This document shows positions 32,868 to 42,047 of a stretch of 45,555 nucleotides of DNA, one piece after another. Position 1 is the stretch's first letter. The number at the start of each line of letters is the position of its first letter. The translations under genes were made by a program, and so were the position numbers. The DNA comes from Bryobacterales bacterium (GTDB lineage: Bacteria; Acidobacteriota; Terriglobia; Bryobacterales; Bryobacteraceae). The stretch lies in assembly GCA_003135055.1 (NCBI GenBank), contig PLDF01000330.1:1-45555 (forward strand), read 5' to 3'. Under the pieces are notes generated by a model. It had not been told where the DNA came from and made no database searches. It saw nothing but the letters and a program-made list of their open reading frames with translations.

Positions 32868-33644
32868 TTAGCTGCTAACGCTACGCGCGAAGGTAAGTTT
32901 GTGACGATAGCGGAAGGCGGCGAGACCAATGGCCAAGGCGGTTGCCATCATCCAGAAGCTCGAGGGCTCTGGCGCTACGCCGTCGACAGCTTCATATTCG
33001 CCGCTGGTGTCGCCATAACCGAAAAGCAAGTTGGTATAACTGCTCTGGGTGAGATCGAAACTGCCGGTGGACAACTTGATGGTAAAAGTAGCATCCTCAA
33101 AGATATAGGGATCGGCACTGCTGCCCTTGATGGTGCTGTTGGCGTTGGTGTATTTGTTGCCGGAGCCCGGCGCCCCGATGATTCCGCCTGCGGGCGCATC
33201 CTTGCCCGCCGATGTGCAATTCGTACCCGTGACTTTAGCGTCGCAAAACGAAAAATCGACGGTCGACCCAACCACGGTGTCCGAGAGGTTCCACGAAAGA
33301 TCTGACGAGACCACGGTAAACTGTTTGAAGTTGCTGTTGATTTGGATAAACTCGTTCTCGGTCTGGGTTACGGTGATCGTGGCGCCCGTCGGGATCGTCT
33401 GATTGTTCAATTGGAACGTGAGCGCATCCAGTATCTGAGCATCCTCGGTTGGATTCGCTTCCAGGTTGTTCAGGGTAATCGTGATTGTGCCGCCGCTGAC
33501 ACTGAAGAGCGCCGACGCTGCCACCGGATCTACGCCGTTGACGTCCTTTGCGCCTGTGGGAGTTGCGAAACCGAACGTGGACGCATGCAGCGATCCGGCG
33601 ATTGCCAGAATCCCCAACGCGAAGATGAAGCGAGTCCTTTGCAT
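32868..33644 (-). CDS. PEP-CTERM sorting-domain protein
   Basis: A 258-residue exported protein with a signal peptide (about 1-20, FIFALGILAIAGSLHA). A beta-rich body with two Cys follows, and the C-terminus has the PEP-CTERM signal: VAPEPSSFWMMATALAIGLA, then a basic tail FRYRHK. Family knowledge: PEP-CTERM proteins are recognised by exosortase and are often released with exopolysaccharide or attached to the surface; no exosortase gene is in this window. The body is an unassigned adhesin- or anchor-like module. The ATG at 33644 gives the signal peptide; the longer frame to 33920 has no signal-like start. A plausible promoter lies just upstream. Confidence 0.88.
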   Translation of the reverse strand: MQRTRFIFALGILAIAGSLHASTFGFATPTGAKDVNGVDPVAASALFSVSGGTITITLNNLEANPTEDAQILDALTFQLNNQTIPTGATITVTQTENEFIQINSNFKQFTVVSSDLSWNLSDTVVGSTVDFSFCDAKVTGTNCTSAGKDAPAGGIIGAPGSGNKYTNANSTIKGSSADPYIFEDATFTIKLSTGSFDLTQSSYTNLLFGYGDTSGEYEAVDGVAPEPSSFWMMATALAIGLAAFRYRHKLTFARSVSS

Positions 33645-33664
33645 ATATCCGATCAGACAATCCC

Positions 33665-33694
33665 ATCGTAGTGGCACGAAAGCATCTAAGTCAA
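33665..33694 (-). promoter_or_regulatory. Candidate promoter of the PEP-CTERM gene
   Basis: On the minus strand, TTGACT (33694-33689) and TACGAT (33670-33665) are separated by 18 bp. The -10 ends 20 bases before the ATG at 33644, leaving a short leader. This is a reasonable sigma70-like match read by eye only. Confidence 0.35.
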
Positions 33695-34232
33695 TGAAAG
33701 CAAAGGTACTGATAGGGTCATAATGGCCCTGATTAGTACCGGTACCCATGCTATCTTTGGGTTGGCCGCCATTCCCCGATACGGTATGCATAGCATGTGG
33801 AACCCGACCCTGGTCCGCACCTCTGCGGAGTGCCGAACTCTCTGCGCGATATAGTGTTGCAGTACGAATCAATGATCGAAAGCTAAGCCGGAAGGCTTCG
33901 AGTATTCGCTTTTTATTCACCCTGTCGTTCGTCTATCGACACCTACTGACGTCTTGTCCGGGCCACCACGGAGTTGCGCCTCACGAACAGCACCGCCGGT
34001 CCGGTTCCCGTCGCCGCGGGAGATTCCGTAGGGGTATCGTCGCTGCAAGCCTACAACGCGGGCAATGGCAATTCACTTCGGGACCCCGCGGATTTCGGCT
34101 ACCCGGATCAACGCCACCGCCGGCGTCGCGGCGCCATCCCATCCACTCCCTACTCCTGTACCGTTACCATCGCGGCGTCCAATGCGACGGACGCTCGGCA
34201 GACCTTGGCCGTTATGGCGCAAGTGGGCAAGT
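33695..34232. other. Region without a recognised gene; decayed coding sequence suspected
   Basis: From about 33960 on, short pieces such as LRLTNSTAGPVPVAAGDSVG and CTVTIAASNATDARQTL can be read in different frames. They look like fragments of a secreted beta-rich protein, and may be the upstream part of the TIGR03437 remnant that follows. No continuous gene is present. Confidence 0.35.
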
Positions 34233-34565
34233 ATTGACGGAGAGCTTAACAGTTTTGGGGATTATCGCCGTTCAGTGCCGTAATTCGCTCCCTTGCGGTC
34301 GCGGCTCCGTTTCGGGCTCGGCGTGTTTTCGGATGCTTACAGAGCCGCGACCGTGAGGGAGCGTTCGCCGAGAGCCGGCTCCCCCAGATTGACGGAGAGC
34401 GCGCGGTTCCATCCAACGTTTTTCTATGCGGGCCTGAGCCCAAGTTCAGTGGGACTCTATCGGGTGAAGGCGACGATCCCTCCCGGCGTGCCCGAAGGCA
34501 ACCTCGATGCGACGATTCGGCTCGCCGGTTCCATCGGCAACGTTGCGCAAATCGCGGTACAGTAG
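34233..34565 (+). pseudogene. TIGR03437-type C-terminal domain remnant, interrupted by a repeat
   Basis: The final part reads FYAGLSPSSVGLYRVKATIP, then PGVPEGNLD and IAVQ with a stop at 34565, the characteristic end of Solibacter TIGR03437 proteins (usually xxFAGLAPGxVGLYQVNxxIP). Just upstream, in another frame, IDGERAVPSNVF fits the preceding strand, so a one-base indel lies in the run of T near 34422. A 142-bp palindromic element splits the domain, flanked by the 13-bp direct repeat ATTGACGGAGAGC. The gene is inactive; its 5' extent is uncertain. Confidence 0.78.
34246..34387 (+). repeat. CGCTCCCT-type palindromic element inserted with a 13-bp direct repeat
   Basis: The inner arms 34286-34307 and 34342-34363 pair at 20 of 22 positions. 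The element is flanked by ATTGACGGAGAGC at 34233-34245 and 34388-34400, consistent with a target-site duplication. Related copies are at 22114-22227 (full) and 2866-2914 (partial). There is no coding capacity, so any mobility would need a transposase in trans. Confidence 0.85.
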
Positions 34566-34575
34566 CTTAACCAAG

Positions 34576-36972
34576 GTGAAAAACCAGCCCACTCATTGGC
34601 CGCAGATCTATCTGTGCGTCGCCCTCACAACCCTGGCCACGCTTCTGCTGGAACTCTCGCTGACGCGCATTTTTTCGGTGGTGTTCTATTACCATTTCGC
34701 GTTTCTGGCGATTTCCATCGCGCTCTTCGGATTGGGCGTGGGCGGCGTGCTTTCCTACGTGGTAGCCGGATGGAAGGCGCCGCTGGCGTATAAGCTGGGC
34801 AGCTTAAGTCTGGCGAACACCTCCCTGACCGCGCTCGCGTTGGCGGTGATTCTTCTGCAGGGCAACCAGATTCGCGTCTGGGGCTACGTGCTGATTTACT
34901 TCACCACATCGCTGCCTTTTGTGGCGTCCGGCATTATTGTTTCGCTGGCGGTTTCGGAGACTATCGAGCGCGTCAACCGCGTTTACTTCTTCGACTTGCT
35001 GGGCGCGGCGCTGGGGTGCATGCTGCTCTGGCCGATGCTCGAATTGCTGGACGGCCCAGGCGCGGTTCTTTCCGCCGCTGTGGTGTTCGCCGCCGCCGCG
35101 GCCGTCTGGTACAGCATGGCGGGGTCGCGTCGCGGGCGCGTCGCTTCCGTAGCCCTGGCGCTGGCGCTGGTGGCGTTCCTCACGTACAACAAGCGGCACG
35201 ATCTGATAGGCGTCCGCCATGCCAAGGAACACACGCTGGTCAAACCCATGTTCGAGAAGTGGAACAGCTTCTCGCGCATCGCCATTGAACACGAGACCTA
35301 TATTGAAGACGGCGCCGTCCGCGGTTCCGACTCCATTCGCATCGACGCCGACGCGCAAACCGGCATCGCTAACTTCGATTTCGATCGTCTGAGAGACGAC
35401 CAGCGCCGTAACCTGCTCGAACACGGACCCGCGCTGCCTTACGCCATTCGCCCCGGCGCCAAGGCGCTGATTATCGGCCCCGGCGGCGGATACGACGTGG
35501 CGCGCGCTCTGGCTACCGGCAGCCACGACATTACGGCGGTGGAGATCAACCCCATCATCGCCGAGACCATCATGCAGCAGAAGTTCCCGGCGCTCAGCAA
35601 CGGGCTCTACCTGCGCCCCGACGTCCATGTTCATGTGGAAGACGGCCGCAGCTTTGTGCGCCGTAGCGAAGACCGCTATCAGGTGGTGCAATTGACGCTG
35701 GTGGACACCTGGGCTTCCACCGCCGCCGGCGCCTTCGCGCTGACCGAGAACAATCTCTATACCAGCGATGCGGTGCGCGACTACCTGCTGCATCTCACCG
35801 ACGATGGCCTGGTGGCATTCACGCGCTGGGGATTCGACCCGCCGCGCGAATCGCTGCGTCTGGTTTCGCTGGCGATGCGGGCGCTGGGCGAGATGGGCGA
35901 AGGCGCAGCCGCGCAACATGTGATTGTGGGACGCCAGGGTTCGGTGCAGGGATGGGGCGCGCAGGACACGGTGCTGATCTCGCGCAAACCGTTCCCGGCG
36001 GGCGATATCGAGCGCGCGCTTACGCTGCTGGCGGCTTCCAAAATGGAGGCTGTTTATTACCCCGGCAGCGAGACGCGCAACCCGTTCCGCGATCTGCTGC
36101 TCAGCCCCGACCCCGCCGAATACCAGCGCCAGTACGCCTTCGACATCACTCCCGTAACCGACAACCGCCCGTTCTTCTTCTATACCGTGCAGCCGCGCGA
36201 CCTGTTGGCGTTTGTGCGGAAGGGTTCGACCCACGCCGCGGACTACAACGCCGTCAATAAGGCGATTCCGCTGCTGTTCGCGCTGATGGGCATCAGCCTG
36301 GCCGCCACGCTGCTGATTCTGGCGCTGCCGCCGCTGGTGCTGGGCGCGCGCCTGCCGAGCCATCGCGGCGTGCGCGGGTTTCTGCTGTACTTCCTGTTCA
36401 TCGGCGCCGGATACATCCTGATCGAAGTCGCGTTGATTCAGAAATTCGTGCTGTTCCTCGGCGAACCGGTGTACGCGCTGACGGTGGTGATCTTCTCGAT
36501 GCTGGTCTCAAGCGGCATCGGCAGCGCCTTCAGCAAGCGGTTACTGGGCAACAGCGAAGGCCGTCTGATCAAGGCGCTGGGATGTATAGCGCTGCTGGCG
36601 GCGCTTTTGGCGCTGCTGGTCTCCCAAACGCTGACCGCGCTGGTGTGGCTGCCGTTGCAGTTGAAGATTGCGCTGACGGTGGCGACGATCGCCCCGCTGG
36701 GCTTCGCGATGGGCATGCCGTTCCCCACGGCGCTACGCCGCCTGGAGGAGTGGCACGCCCCGTCGGTGCGGTGGGCATGGTCGCTGAATGCGGCGTCGAG
36801 CGTACTGGGGTCGGTGGGCGCGCTGATGTGCGCCATCTATCTGGGTTTGATGCAGACGCTGATCATCGGCGGCCTGTTTTACCTGGCGGCGTTGGGCGTG
36901 TTGGCGCGGGTCCGCATGGCGCAGGCGGCGGCTCCGGAGCCTGGGCCGGGACGGGTGGTGCTGGCGCAGTGA
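34576..36972 (+). CDS. Membrane protein with spermidine-synthase-like domain
   Basis: A 798-residue protein from GTG at 34576. The N-terminal part (about 8-215) has six to seven transmembrane helices. A Rossmann-type spermine/spermidine synthase domain follows from about 290, with the SAM-site glycine motif IIGPGGGYDVARAL and the acidic VEINPI, then HVEDGRSF. From about 570 there are six to seven more transmembrane helices, ending near 785. Family knowledge: such membrane-embedded spermidine-synthase homologues are common in Acidobacteriota; polyamine synthesis has not been shown and aminopropyl or methyl transfer is only possible. An AAGG-like Shine-Dalgarno immediately precedes the GTG. The frame is open further upstream into the TIGR03437 remnant, which argues for 34576. 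Confidence 0.87.
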   Translation: MKNQPTHWPQIYLCVALTTLATLLLELSLTRIFSVVFYYHFAFLAISIALFGLGVGGVLSYVVAGWKAPLAYKLGSLSLANTSLTALALAVILLQGNQIRVWGYVLIYFTTSLPFVASGIIVSLAVSETIERVNRVYFFDLLGAALGCMLLWPMLELLDGPGAVLSAAVVFAAAAAVWYSMAGSRRGRVASVALALALVAFLTYNKRHDLIGVRHAKEHTLVKPMFEKWNSFSRIAIEHETYIEDGAVRGSDSIRIDADAQTGIANFDFDRLRDDQRRNLLEHGPALPYAIRPGAKALIIGPGGGYDVARALATGSHDITAVEINPIIAETIMQQKFPALSNGLYLRPDVHVHVEDGRSFVRRSEDRYQVVQLTLVDTWASTAAGAFALTENNLYTSDAVRDYLLHLTDDGLVAFTRWGFDPPRESLRLVSLAMRALGEMGEGAAAQHVIVGRQGSVQGWGAQDTVLISRKPFPAGDIERALTLLAASKMEAVYYPGSETRNPFRDLLLSPDPAEYQRQYAFDITPVTDNRPFFFYTVQPRDLLAFVRKGSTHAADYNAVNKAIPLLFALMGISLAATLLILALPPLVLGARLPSHRGVRGFLLYFLFIGAGYILIEVALIQKFVLFLGEPVYALTVVIFSMLVSSGIGSAFSKRLLGNSEGRLIKALGCIALLAALLALLVSQTLTALVWLPLQLKIALTVATIAPLGFAMGMPFPTALRRLEEWHAPSVRWAWSLNAASSVLGSVGALMCAIYLGLMQTLIIGGLFYLAALGVLARVRMAQAAAPEPGPGRVVLAQ

Positions 36973-37061
36973 GGGCGGTTCACTCGATACATCCCTATTT
37001 GGACTTCGATGCCGGCATGATCGGACCGGTATCCTCCTTACGCCCCGCTCGGGACGTCCAC

Positions 37062-37557
37062 TCAAAGATCAAAGCGGCGGAAGCTGAAATCCCGCAACCG
37101 TTCTTCAAGGAGTTCGCGGGCGATATAGACATCGTTGGCAAGGAGGTCTCGAAAGGCCTTCCGCAAGTCGGCCAAATGACCCTTGCCAAAAAGCAATTCG
37201 CCACTCCAACCGTTCCGCGAACTTCCAGCCCATTGTTCTTGGCGAGTCGCCTCGCCCGCAGATCGTTCATAAGCGCAATCTCAGCGCGAAGCTCTTTTCC
37301 GAGCAAGACCGTGCTCAGTTCGCCGATGCCGAGTCGATGCTTCAATGACGCTTCAATCAGGCCGGTGGGGTTTTGAATCGGCTTTACCTCGATCCAATCC
37401 GATTTCGCTACCTGGGACGCGCCCGGCAACCTAGCGCCGGCAACCACGATCTCGGCATACACTTCGCCGGAAATGTGGAGCCGGGGATAAAGCTTTTTGA
37501 GTGGATCGAAACAGCCGATCTTGGCCAGCGCGATCAGCAGGGAGCAACGACAATCAC
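37062..37557 (-). pseudogene. DUF3368 (PIN-like) toxin, frameshifted
   Basis: Pieces of a DUF3368 protein can be read in order. The N-terminus VIVVA then LLIALAKIGCFDPLKKLYPR requires a one-base frame change near 37540. The main block GIGELSTVLLGKELRAEIAL, MNDLRARRLAKNNGLEVRGT reads in one frame from 37462. A second frame change near 37183 gives GKGHLADLRKAFRDLLANDV and LLEERLRDFSFRRF, stop at 37062. The PIN-like fold of this family carries acidic residues for RNA cleavage. The start GTG (37557) overlaps the stop of the UPF0175 antitoxin gene, the usual pairing. Two indels suggest true inactivation, though sequencing errors are possible. Confidence 0.75.
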
Positions 37558-37820
37558 ACGCCTAGCCGGTCAATCGACAGGCGTTCTTCCGCAAGATCGG
37601 CGCTGCCGTAACGCAAGGGTGGAACACCGTGGTGAGCGGCAAAGTCCATGAAAGCGGCCAGAGGCGTCTGGCACAACTCCGCGGCCCGGCCCAGGGAAAC
37701 CTTGTCCTCACGGAAGAGTCCGAGCGCGAGCAGACGGGCGGCATCCTGAGCGACATTGCGGTCGTCGAGATCGGCGGCCTGAAGGAGAGCCGCGGGCAAC
37801 TCAAGATGGATGGTTTCCAT
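37554..37820 (-). CDS. UPF0175 family antitoxin
   Basis: An 88-residue protein beginning METIHLELPAALLQAADL. The family layout is an N-terminal strand and helix (possible ribbon-helix-helix), then a helical region with ALGLFREDKVSLGRAAELC and the ending PPLRYGSADLAEERLSIDRL. Family knowledge: UPF0175 proteins pair with DUF3368 PIN-like toxins in type II-like modules. The frame is intact, while the downstream toxin is frameshifted. The ATG at 37820 is preferred; a GTG two codons earlier is possible. Its stop overlaps the toxin GTG by four bases. Confidence 0.85.
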   Translation of the reverse strand: METIHLELPAALLQAADLDDRNVAQDAARLLALGLFREDKVSLGRAAELCQTPLAAFMDFAAHHGVPPLRYGSADLAEERLSIDRLGV

Positions 37821-37946
37821 AACCACAACTTAGCGTAAAGGGATGCCGTTGTAAATCCCTTGGAACCCGTCGAGCGAAACGGCGGCGGCTCTCCTGGTCT
37901 CTTCCATGCCGACCGCGCTGGCGGCCCACGCGGCCCAACGTCGAGC

Positions 37947-40400
37947 CTAGTTATTGCTGGTCGGATTCGCCGGCGCGTTCTTCACATACTTATCGAACCA
38001 GGCGAACTTCTCGTATAACACGTCTTCGATGGTCTCTTTGGCGCGGTATCCATGCGCTTCGAACGGCAGGAACACCAGGCGGACCGTTCCGCCGTTGCCG
38101 CGAACGGCTTCATACATGCGCTCCGACTGTATCGGGAACGTGCCCGAATTGTCGTCCGCTTCGCCGTGAATCAGGAGTAACGGCGCCTTGATCTTATTGG
38201 CATACATGAACGGCGACATCTTGATGTAAAGATCGGGAGCTTCCCACAGCGTACGGCGCTCGCTTTGGAATCCGAACGGAGTCAGCGTGCGGTTAGGCGC
38301 GCCGCTTTCCGCGATGCCGGCCCGGAATAACTCGCTGTGGGCCAGCAAAGTATCGGTCATATACCCGCCATAGCTGTGGCCGCCCACGCCCACGCGATTG
38401 GGGTCGGTCACTCCCATCTCCACTCCTTTATCGATGGCCGCCTTAGCGTCCGCGACTACCTGTTCGACGAAGTTATCGTTGACATGATCGGGGTCGGAAC
38501 CGACGATCGGCATGGCCGCGTTGTCCATTACGGCATAGCCGCCGAGCGCGAAGAATATCTCGGAGTAACCGCCGATTTCCGTGAATCGCTTAGAAGAGCC
38601 GCTAACCTGACTGGCGGTATCCGCATCGCTATATTCATAAGGATAGGCCCAGATGACGGTCGGCAGCTTAGTCCCCGGCTGATAGTCCGGAGGCAGATAG
38701 AGAGTGAACGAAAGCTGCACGCCATCGTTGCGTTTGTAAGTCACCAGTTGCTTCCGCACTTTTCGCATCAGCGGTTGCGGATCGGTGAAATGCGTGATCG
38801 CGGTACTTTGCCCGCCGGCCGTGCGGATGAAGTAATTCGGCGGCTCGGTCGGGCTCTCGCGCCGCGTCAGAAACTTGTCGCCATGCGCGTCGAGCAGCCC
38901 CTCCACTACCTCGTAGTGATCGTCGTCGCACTTGAAAAGATGTTCGGTTTGCTGCGTCTTGACGTTGAAGCGATCGAGGAAGGGATGGTCGCCCGTTGGC
39001 GACGAACCCGCGCCCGTCAGCAGAATGTTATCGCCGTCGATCAGCATGGCGCGCTCGCCATTCGGCATCGGCGTTGTCAGCGGCGTGCCAGGGTCGCGAT
39101 AGCGGTCCTGGTTGTTGCGCGCCCACATCATTTTGGCCGGTTGGCCGGGGTCGTCCAATTCGACGTAGAACGTCCGCACCTGCCGCTTGCTGCGGTTGAA
39201 GTCGGAGACGAATGCCAGGCCGCCCTTGGCGCCCATTTGCAATCCCTGCGCGCGTTGCTCCGTCTTGACGATCTCAATTGGCGCGCCGGTGAACGGCGCC
39301 TTCAAGGCGACGATGCGGTCGCGATACTCCGCGCTGGTTTTAGGATCGCCGCCGTCCAGCGCCTCGATCCAAACCAGGGTTGCAGGCGCGCTGGGCCGCC
39401 ACGTGATGTTGCGAGGCCCGGTGAGCACGCCGTTCATGGGGACTTTGTCCTCGAGCGGCAGGCTTGCGACTTTGTGGAGCACCTTGCCGGCGCGGTCCCA
39501 AACTTCGATCTCTTTGGGGAACGCATTCGCGGGATGAAGATAGGAGAACGGCTTGTGAATCGTGGTCACCAGCAGATTCTGGGCGTTCGGCGAAATCTGC
39601 GCCGAGGCGATGATTCCAGCCTTGCCAACGGGCGTTACTACGCCGCCGGCAAGGTCCACCATGGCCAGTTGCGAGGTGGCGTAATACTGGAAGAGATCTT
39701 CGTCGTGCGGATTCTGCAGCATGTCCTCATAAGTAGCCGCGGGAGCGCCGCCGCCGAGACTTTCCTGCACGTGCGGACCCGCGGGCGCCAGACCTTCCCG
39801 GGGCGCCGGACCGCGGTTCGCCTTCACCATCTCCACCAGCATGGTCTTACCGTTCGGCATCCATTGATAGTCGCTCGCGGCGCCGCCACCCCCGCGTCCA
39901 CCACCACCGGCGCCGCCCATGACGCCGTTCAGTTGGACGCCATCCACTTTGTGCGTCTTTCCCGTGGCCGTATCGCCGATCCAAAGCTCGATGCCGGTAG
40001 CCGTCGTGTTGGTAAACGCGAAGCGGCTGCCATCGGGGCTCCAGCGCCCCGGACTCAGCTTTGGGTTGGGAGGCAGATCGACGGGAATCTGCGTGCCCGC
40101 GGGCAGCTTCCGCAACACCAGCTTCGAGTTGAAGACCACGTTGTGCAGTCCGTTGGTCCTGGGATTGATGCGCATCCCCGCGATGCGATGCATCGGCTGC
40201 GCCAATTCGGCGATGGGCGGATAGCGTATCGGCGTGGCTGATAACGCATAGTTGTTGGTTGGGCTCACGGACAACGTCGGGGTTCCCGGCGCGTTCAAAA
40301 TATCCATGACGTCTTTCTGCGGTTTCCGGTACGGCTCGGCGCTGAACAGCGCGACGGAAAACAGCGAAAGCGCAAGTAAGGCTCTGGCTAACGGCTTCAT
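37947..40400 (-). CDS. Exported S9-family peptidase (prolyl oligopeptidase / glutamyl endopeptidase-like)
   Basis: An 817-residue secreted serine peptidase with a signal peptide (about 1-21, ending LFSAE). A beta-propeller-like N-terminal half contains a Gly-rich loop (about 160-172). The C-terminal alpha/beta hydrolase domain carries GGHSYGGY (nucleophile Ser676), GEADDNSGTFPIQSERMY (Asp749 or Asp750) and FEAHGY (His783). The FPIQSERMY and VIWAYPYEY segments resemble the glutamyl endopeptidase subgroup of S9. Role: peptide degradation in the periplasm or outside the cell. The ATG at 40400 fits the signal peptide; an ATG 14 codons earlier would bury it. No clear Shine-Dalgarno was seen. Confidence 0.93.
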   Translation of the reverse strand: MKPLARALLALSLFSVALFSAEPYRKPQKDVMDILNAPGTPTLSVSPTNNYALSATPIRYPPIAELAQPMHRIAGMRINPRTNGLHNVVFNSKLVLRKLPAGTQIPVDLPPNPKLSPGRWSPDGSRFAFTNTTATGIELWIGDTATGKTHKVDGVQLNGVMGGAGGGGRGGGGAASDYQWMPNGKTMLVEMVKANRGPAPREGLAPAGPHVQESLGGGAPAATYEDMLQNPHDEDLFQYYATSQLAMVDLAGGVVTPVGKAGIIASAQISPNAQNLLVTTIHKPFSYLHPANAFPKEIEVWDRAGKVLHKVASLPLEDKVPMNGVLTGPRNITWRPSAPATLVWIEALDGGDPKTSAEYRDRIVALKAPFTGAPIEIVKTEQRAQGLQMGAKGGLAFVSDFNRSKRQVRTFYVELDDPGQPAKMMWARNNQDRYRDPGTPLTTPMPNGERAMLIDGDNILLTGAGSSPTGDHPFLDRFNVKTQQTEHLFKCDDDHYEVVEGLLDAHGDKFLTRRESPTEPPNYFIRTAGGQSTAITHFTDPQPLMRKVRKQLVTYKRNDGVQLSFTLYLPPDYQPGTKLPTVIWAYPYEYSDADTASQVSGSSKRFTEIGGYSEIFFALGGYAVMDNAAMPIVGSDPDHVNDNFVEQVVADAKAAIDKGVEMGVTDPNRVGVGGHSYGGYMTDTLLAHSELFRAGIAESGAPNRTLTPFGFQSERRTLWEAPDLYIKMSPFMYANKIKAPLLLIHGEADDNSGTFPIQSERMYEAVRGNGGTVRLVFLPFEAHGYRAKETIEDVLYEKFAWFDKYVKNAPANPTSNN

Positions 40401-40529
40401 AGGGGTTACGGAGATCTTATGGAAAATGGGGGCGGAAGTCAAACGGGGAGGTTCCTGGGGAGCTTTCCCGGGAGCCTTCCCATCGCCGGCAGGATCACCT
40501 GATCCGAATTACCTGCTACAATGATACTC

Positions 40530-40961
40530 ATGGAGCCACATCACATCCAAGAAATCCTGGGCGGCCCCCGCGTTTTAGGCAAGCCGGTCAGATCTCTGCT
40601 GGAACTAAACGACGCCGTGGAGCGTGGCTTGCCCAAAGCAACCCTACGCAACGTGGCGCGGCGCGTTTTTTCGGATGCCGCCGAACAACGCGTCCTGATG
40701 CACCGCGTGGTCCCGGAGGCGACGTACAAGCGGCGCCGGGATCTTCTAAGTCCCGCGGAAAGCGGACGCACCGAGCGCTTGGCGCGGGTGGTTGCCATGG
40801 CCGAAGATGTTTGGCACGATCGCGACCGCGCCCGGCATTTTCTCACCACGCCTCATCCGGAGATCGGGGGCAAAACACCCCTCGATGCGGCTCTGACGGA
40901 ATTGGGAGCGCGGCAGGCTGAGGAGGTCATGGCCCGCATCGTCTATGGTCTCCCGGCATAG
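40530..40961 (+). CDS. ParS/MbcA-like antitoxin (DUF2384) of a RES module
   Basis: A 143-residue protein. The N-terminal part (about 20-75) has the Xre-like helical region of this family (LPKATLRNVARRVF), and the C-terminal 60 residues, ARVVAMAEDVWHDRDRARHF and GKTPLDAALTELGARQAEEV, form the DUF2384 toxin-binding domain. It overlaps the RES toxin gene by 17 bases. Family knowledge: the antitoxin binds and blocks the RES enzyme and represses the operon. A TACAAT -10-like box at 40517-40522 overlaps an earlier ATG (40521), so the ATG at 40530 is preferred and the mRNA could be leaderless; the alternative start adds three residues. Confidence 0.88.
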   Translation: MEPHHIQEILGGPRVLGKPVRSLLELNDAVERGLPKATLRNVARRVFSDAAEQRVLMHRVVPEATYKRRRDLLSPAESGRTERLARVVAMAEDVWHDRDRARHFLTTPHPEIGGKTPLDAALTELGARQAEEVMARIVYGLPA

Positions 40962-41421
40962 CGGTTCGCTGCGGGCGTTCCGCATAGCCGATATGCGGCA
41001 TACCATCTTCGATGGGACAGGCGCCATGCTCCACGGCGCCCGGTGGAATTCTCCCGGACGGCGCATTATTTATGCAGCCGAAACCTACGCGGGCGCGCTA
41101 TTGGAGATCCTGGTCCATGCCTCCGGCAACGTCCCGAAGGGCCAAGGCTATATCGAGATCGAGATTCCCGCCGCCTTGTCTATAGAAGAAATCGCGCCGG
41201 AGGATCTGCCGCGGTGGGATTCGCCGTCGTTTGAAGCTGCGCGAAAGTTCGGCAATCGATGGTATGACGAACGCCGTACGCCGGTCGCGATCGTGCCATC
41301 GGTAGTCACTCTGGTAGAGCGGAACGTTCTCATCAATCAAGAGCATCCCGATTTTGCCCGCATTCGGGCGAGCGAGCCACGGCCGGTGCGCTGGGATGCG
41401 CGGCTTTGGAAAAGGGCATGA
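40945..41421 (+). CDS. RES domain toxin
   Basis: A 158-residue protein with the RES family layout. The named Arg, Glu and Ser are likely Arg33 (GARWNSPG), Glu54 (ALLEILVH) and Ser119 (IVPSVV), followed by NVLINQEHPDF, also typical. Family knowledge: RES toxins such as MbcT and the ParT/RES group destroy or transfer from NAD+, arresting growth. The start overlaps the antitoxin gene. The reading frame is intact. It converges on a second RES module, with only 29 bases between the two toxin stops. Confidence 0.9.
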   Translation: MVSRHSGSLRAFRIADMRHTIFDGTGAMLHGARWNSPGRRIIYAAETYAGALLEILVHASGNVPKGQGYIEIEIPAALSIEEIAPEDLPRWDSPSFEAARKFGNRWYDERRTPVAIVPSVVTLVERNVLINQEHPDFARIRASEPRPVRWDARLWKRA

Positions 41422-41450
41422 TCAAGGTTTCGGCCATGCGCGAGCCCCGC

Positions 41451-42038
41451 TCAGCCGGTTAGCCCCAAGCCATATCTCTTCAAGAGTCTCGCCAACCGTG
41501 GAGCGTCTTCCGCCAGAGAATCGTCCCGAACAACTGCCAGACCGTCTTTCGCGCGGTTGTACACGGCCACGCACAGCGCCGAATCGTCGTGGCGCGATCG
41601 ATAGAGGATTCCGTCCGGCTTGTCGGGATGCTGCCACAGGGCGCGCGACCAAAGTTGAGAGCCTGCGTAGTCGCTGCCGCTTGACAACTCCGCCGTCACT
41701 CCCAATCGGACCAGACCCGGACCGTGGATCGGCGCGAGCCGTAGCTCGCGGCGCACTTCCACGGTTGCGATCGAGCGCCCGGCAAGGTCTTCGAGCGAAA
41801 CAATCCGGACAGGCGGATTCCGCAGAAACGTCTCGGCGAAACAGATCTCCATAGTAGTTGCGAGATAGCACACCCGGAATCGGCCTTCGGGATCGTCGAA
41901 GCGATGAATGGGCAGGCGGCCGGAAGCAGGGCCGAAGCAGAGCGCGTTCCTGGCTCGCGCGTGAATTCTCATCCAGCGACTGCCGGCTCGCACACGGATC
42001 GACGGAAGCCGCTTCGGTAGGGCTGGATCCGGTTTCAT
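41451..42038 (-). CDS. Second RES domain toxin
   Basis: A 195-residue RES-family protein of a different subgroup from its convergent neighbour. The N-terminal RIHARARNALCFGP and HRFDDPEGRFRVCYLA carry candidate Arg residues (53/55). TTMEICFAETFLR supplies Glu64 or Glu69, and LYRSRHDDSALCVAVY supplies Ser148. Family knowledge: NAD+-depleting growth inhibition. The ATG at 42038 lies nine bases after the stop of its antitoxin gene, the usual antitoxin-first order. The frame is intact. Confidence 0.88.
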   Translation of the reverse strand: MKPDPALPKRLPSIRVRAGSRWMRIHARARNALCFGPASGRLPIHRFDDPEGRFRVCYLATTMEICFAETFLRNPPVRIVSLEDLAGRSIATVEVRRELRLAPIHGPGLVRLGVTAELSSGSDYAGSQLWSRALWQHPDKPDGILYRSRHDDSALCVAVYNRAKDGLAVVRDDSLAEDAPRLARLLKRYGLGLTG

Positions 42039-42047
42039 CGACCCGGC

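Noticed and set aside
32579..32929. N-terminal extension of the MutS-like protein by 117 codons
   Set aside because: It crosses intergenic hairpin repeats, overlaps the 3' end of the PEP-CTERM gene and lacks protein-like character.
34804..36363. A 519-codon minus-strand frame within the spermidine-synthase-like gene
   Set aside because: Gln/Arg-rich antisense shadow of a gene with clear membrane helices and a SAM-binding motif.
38337..40241. A 634-codon plus-strand frame across the S9 peptidase gene
   Set aside because: It is the antisense shadow of the peptidase, with no recognisable domains or start signal.
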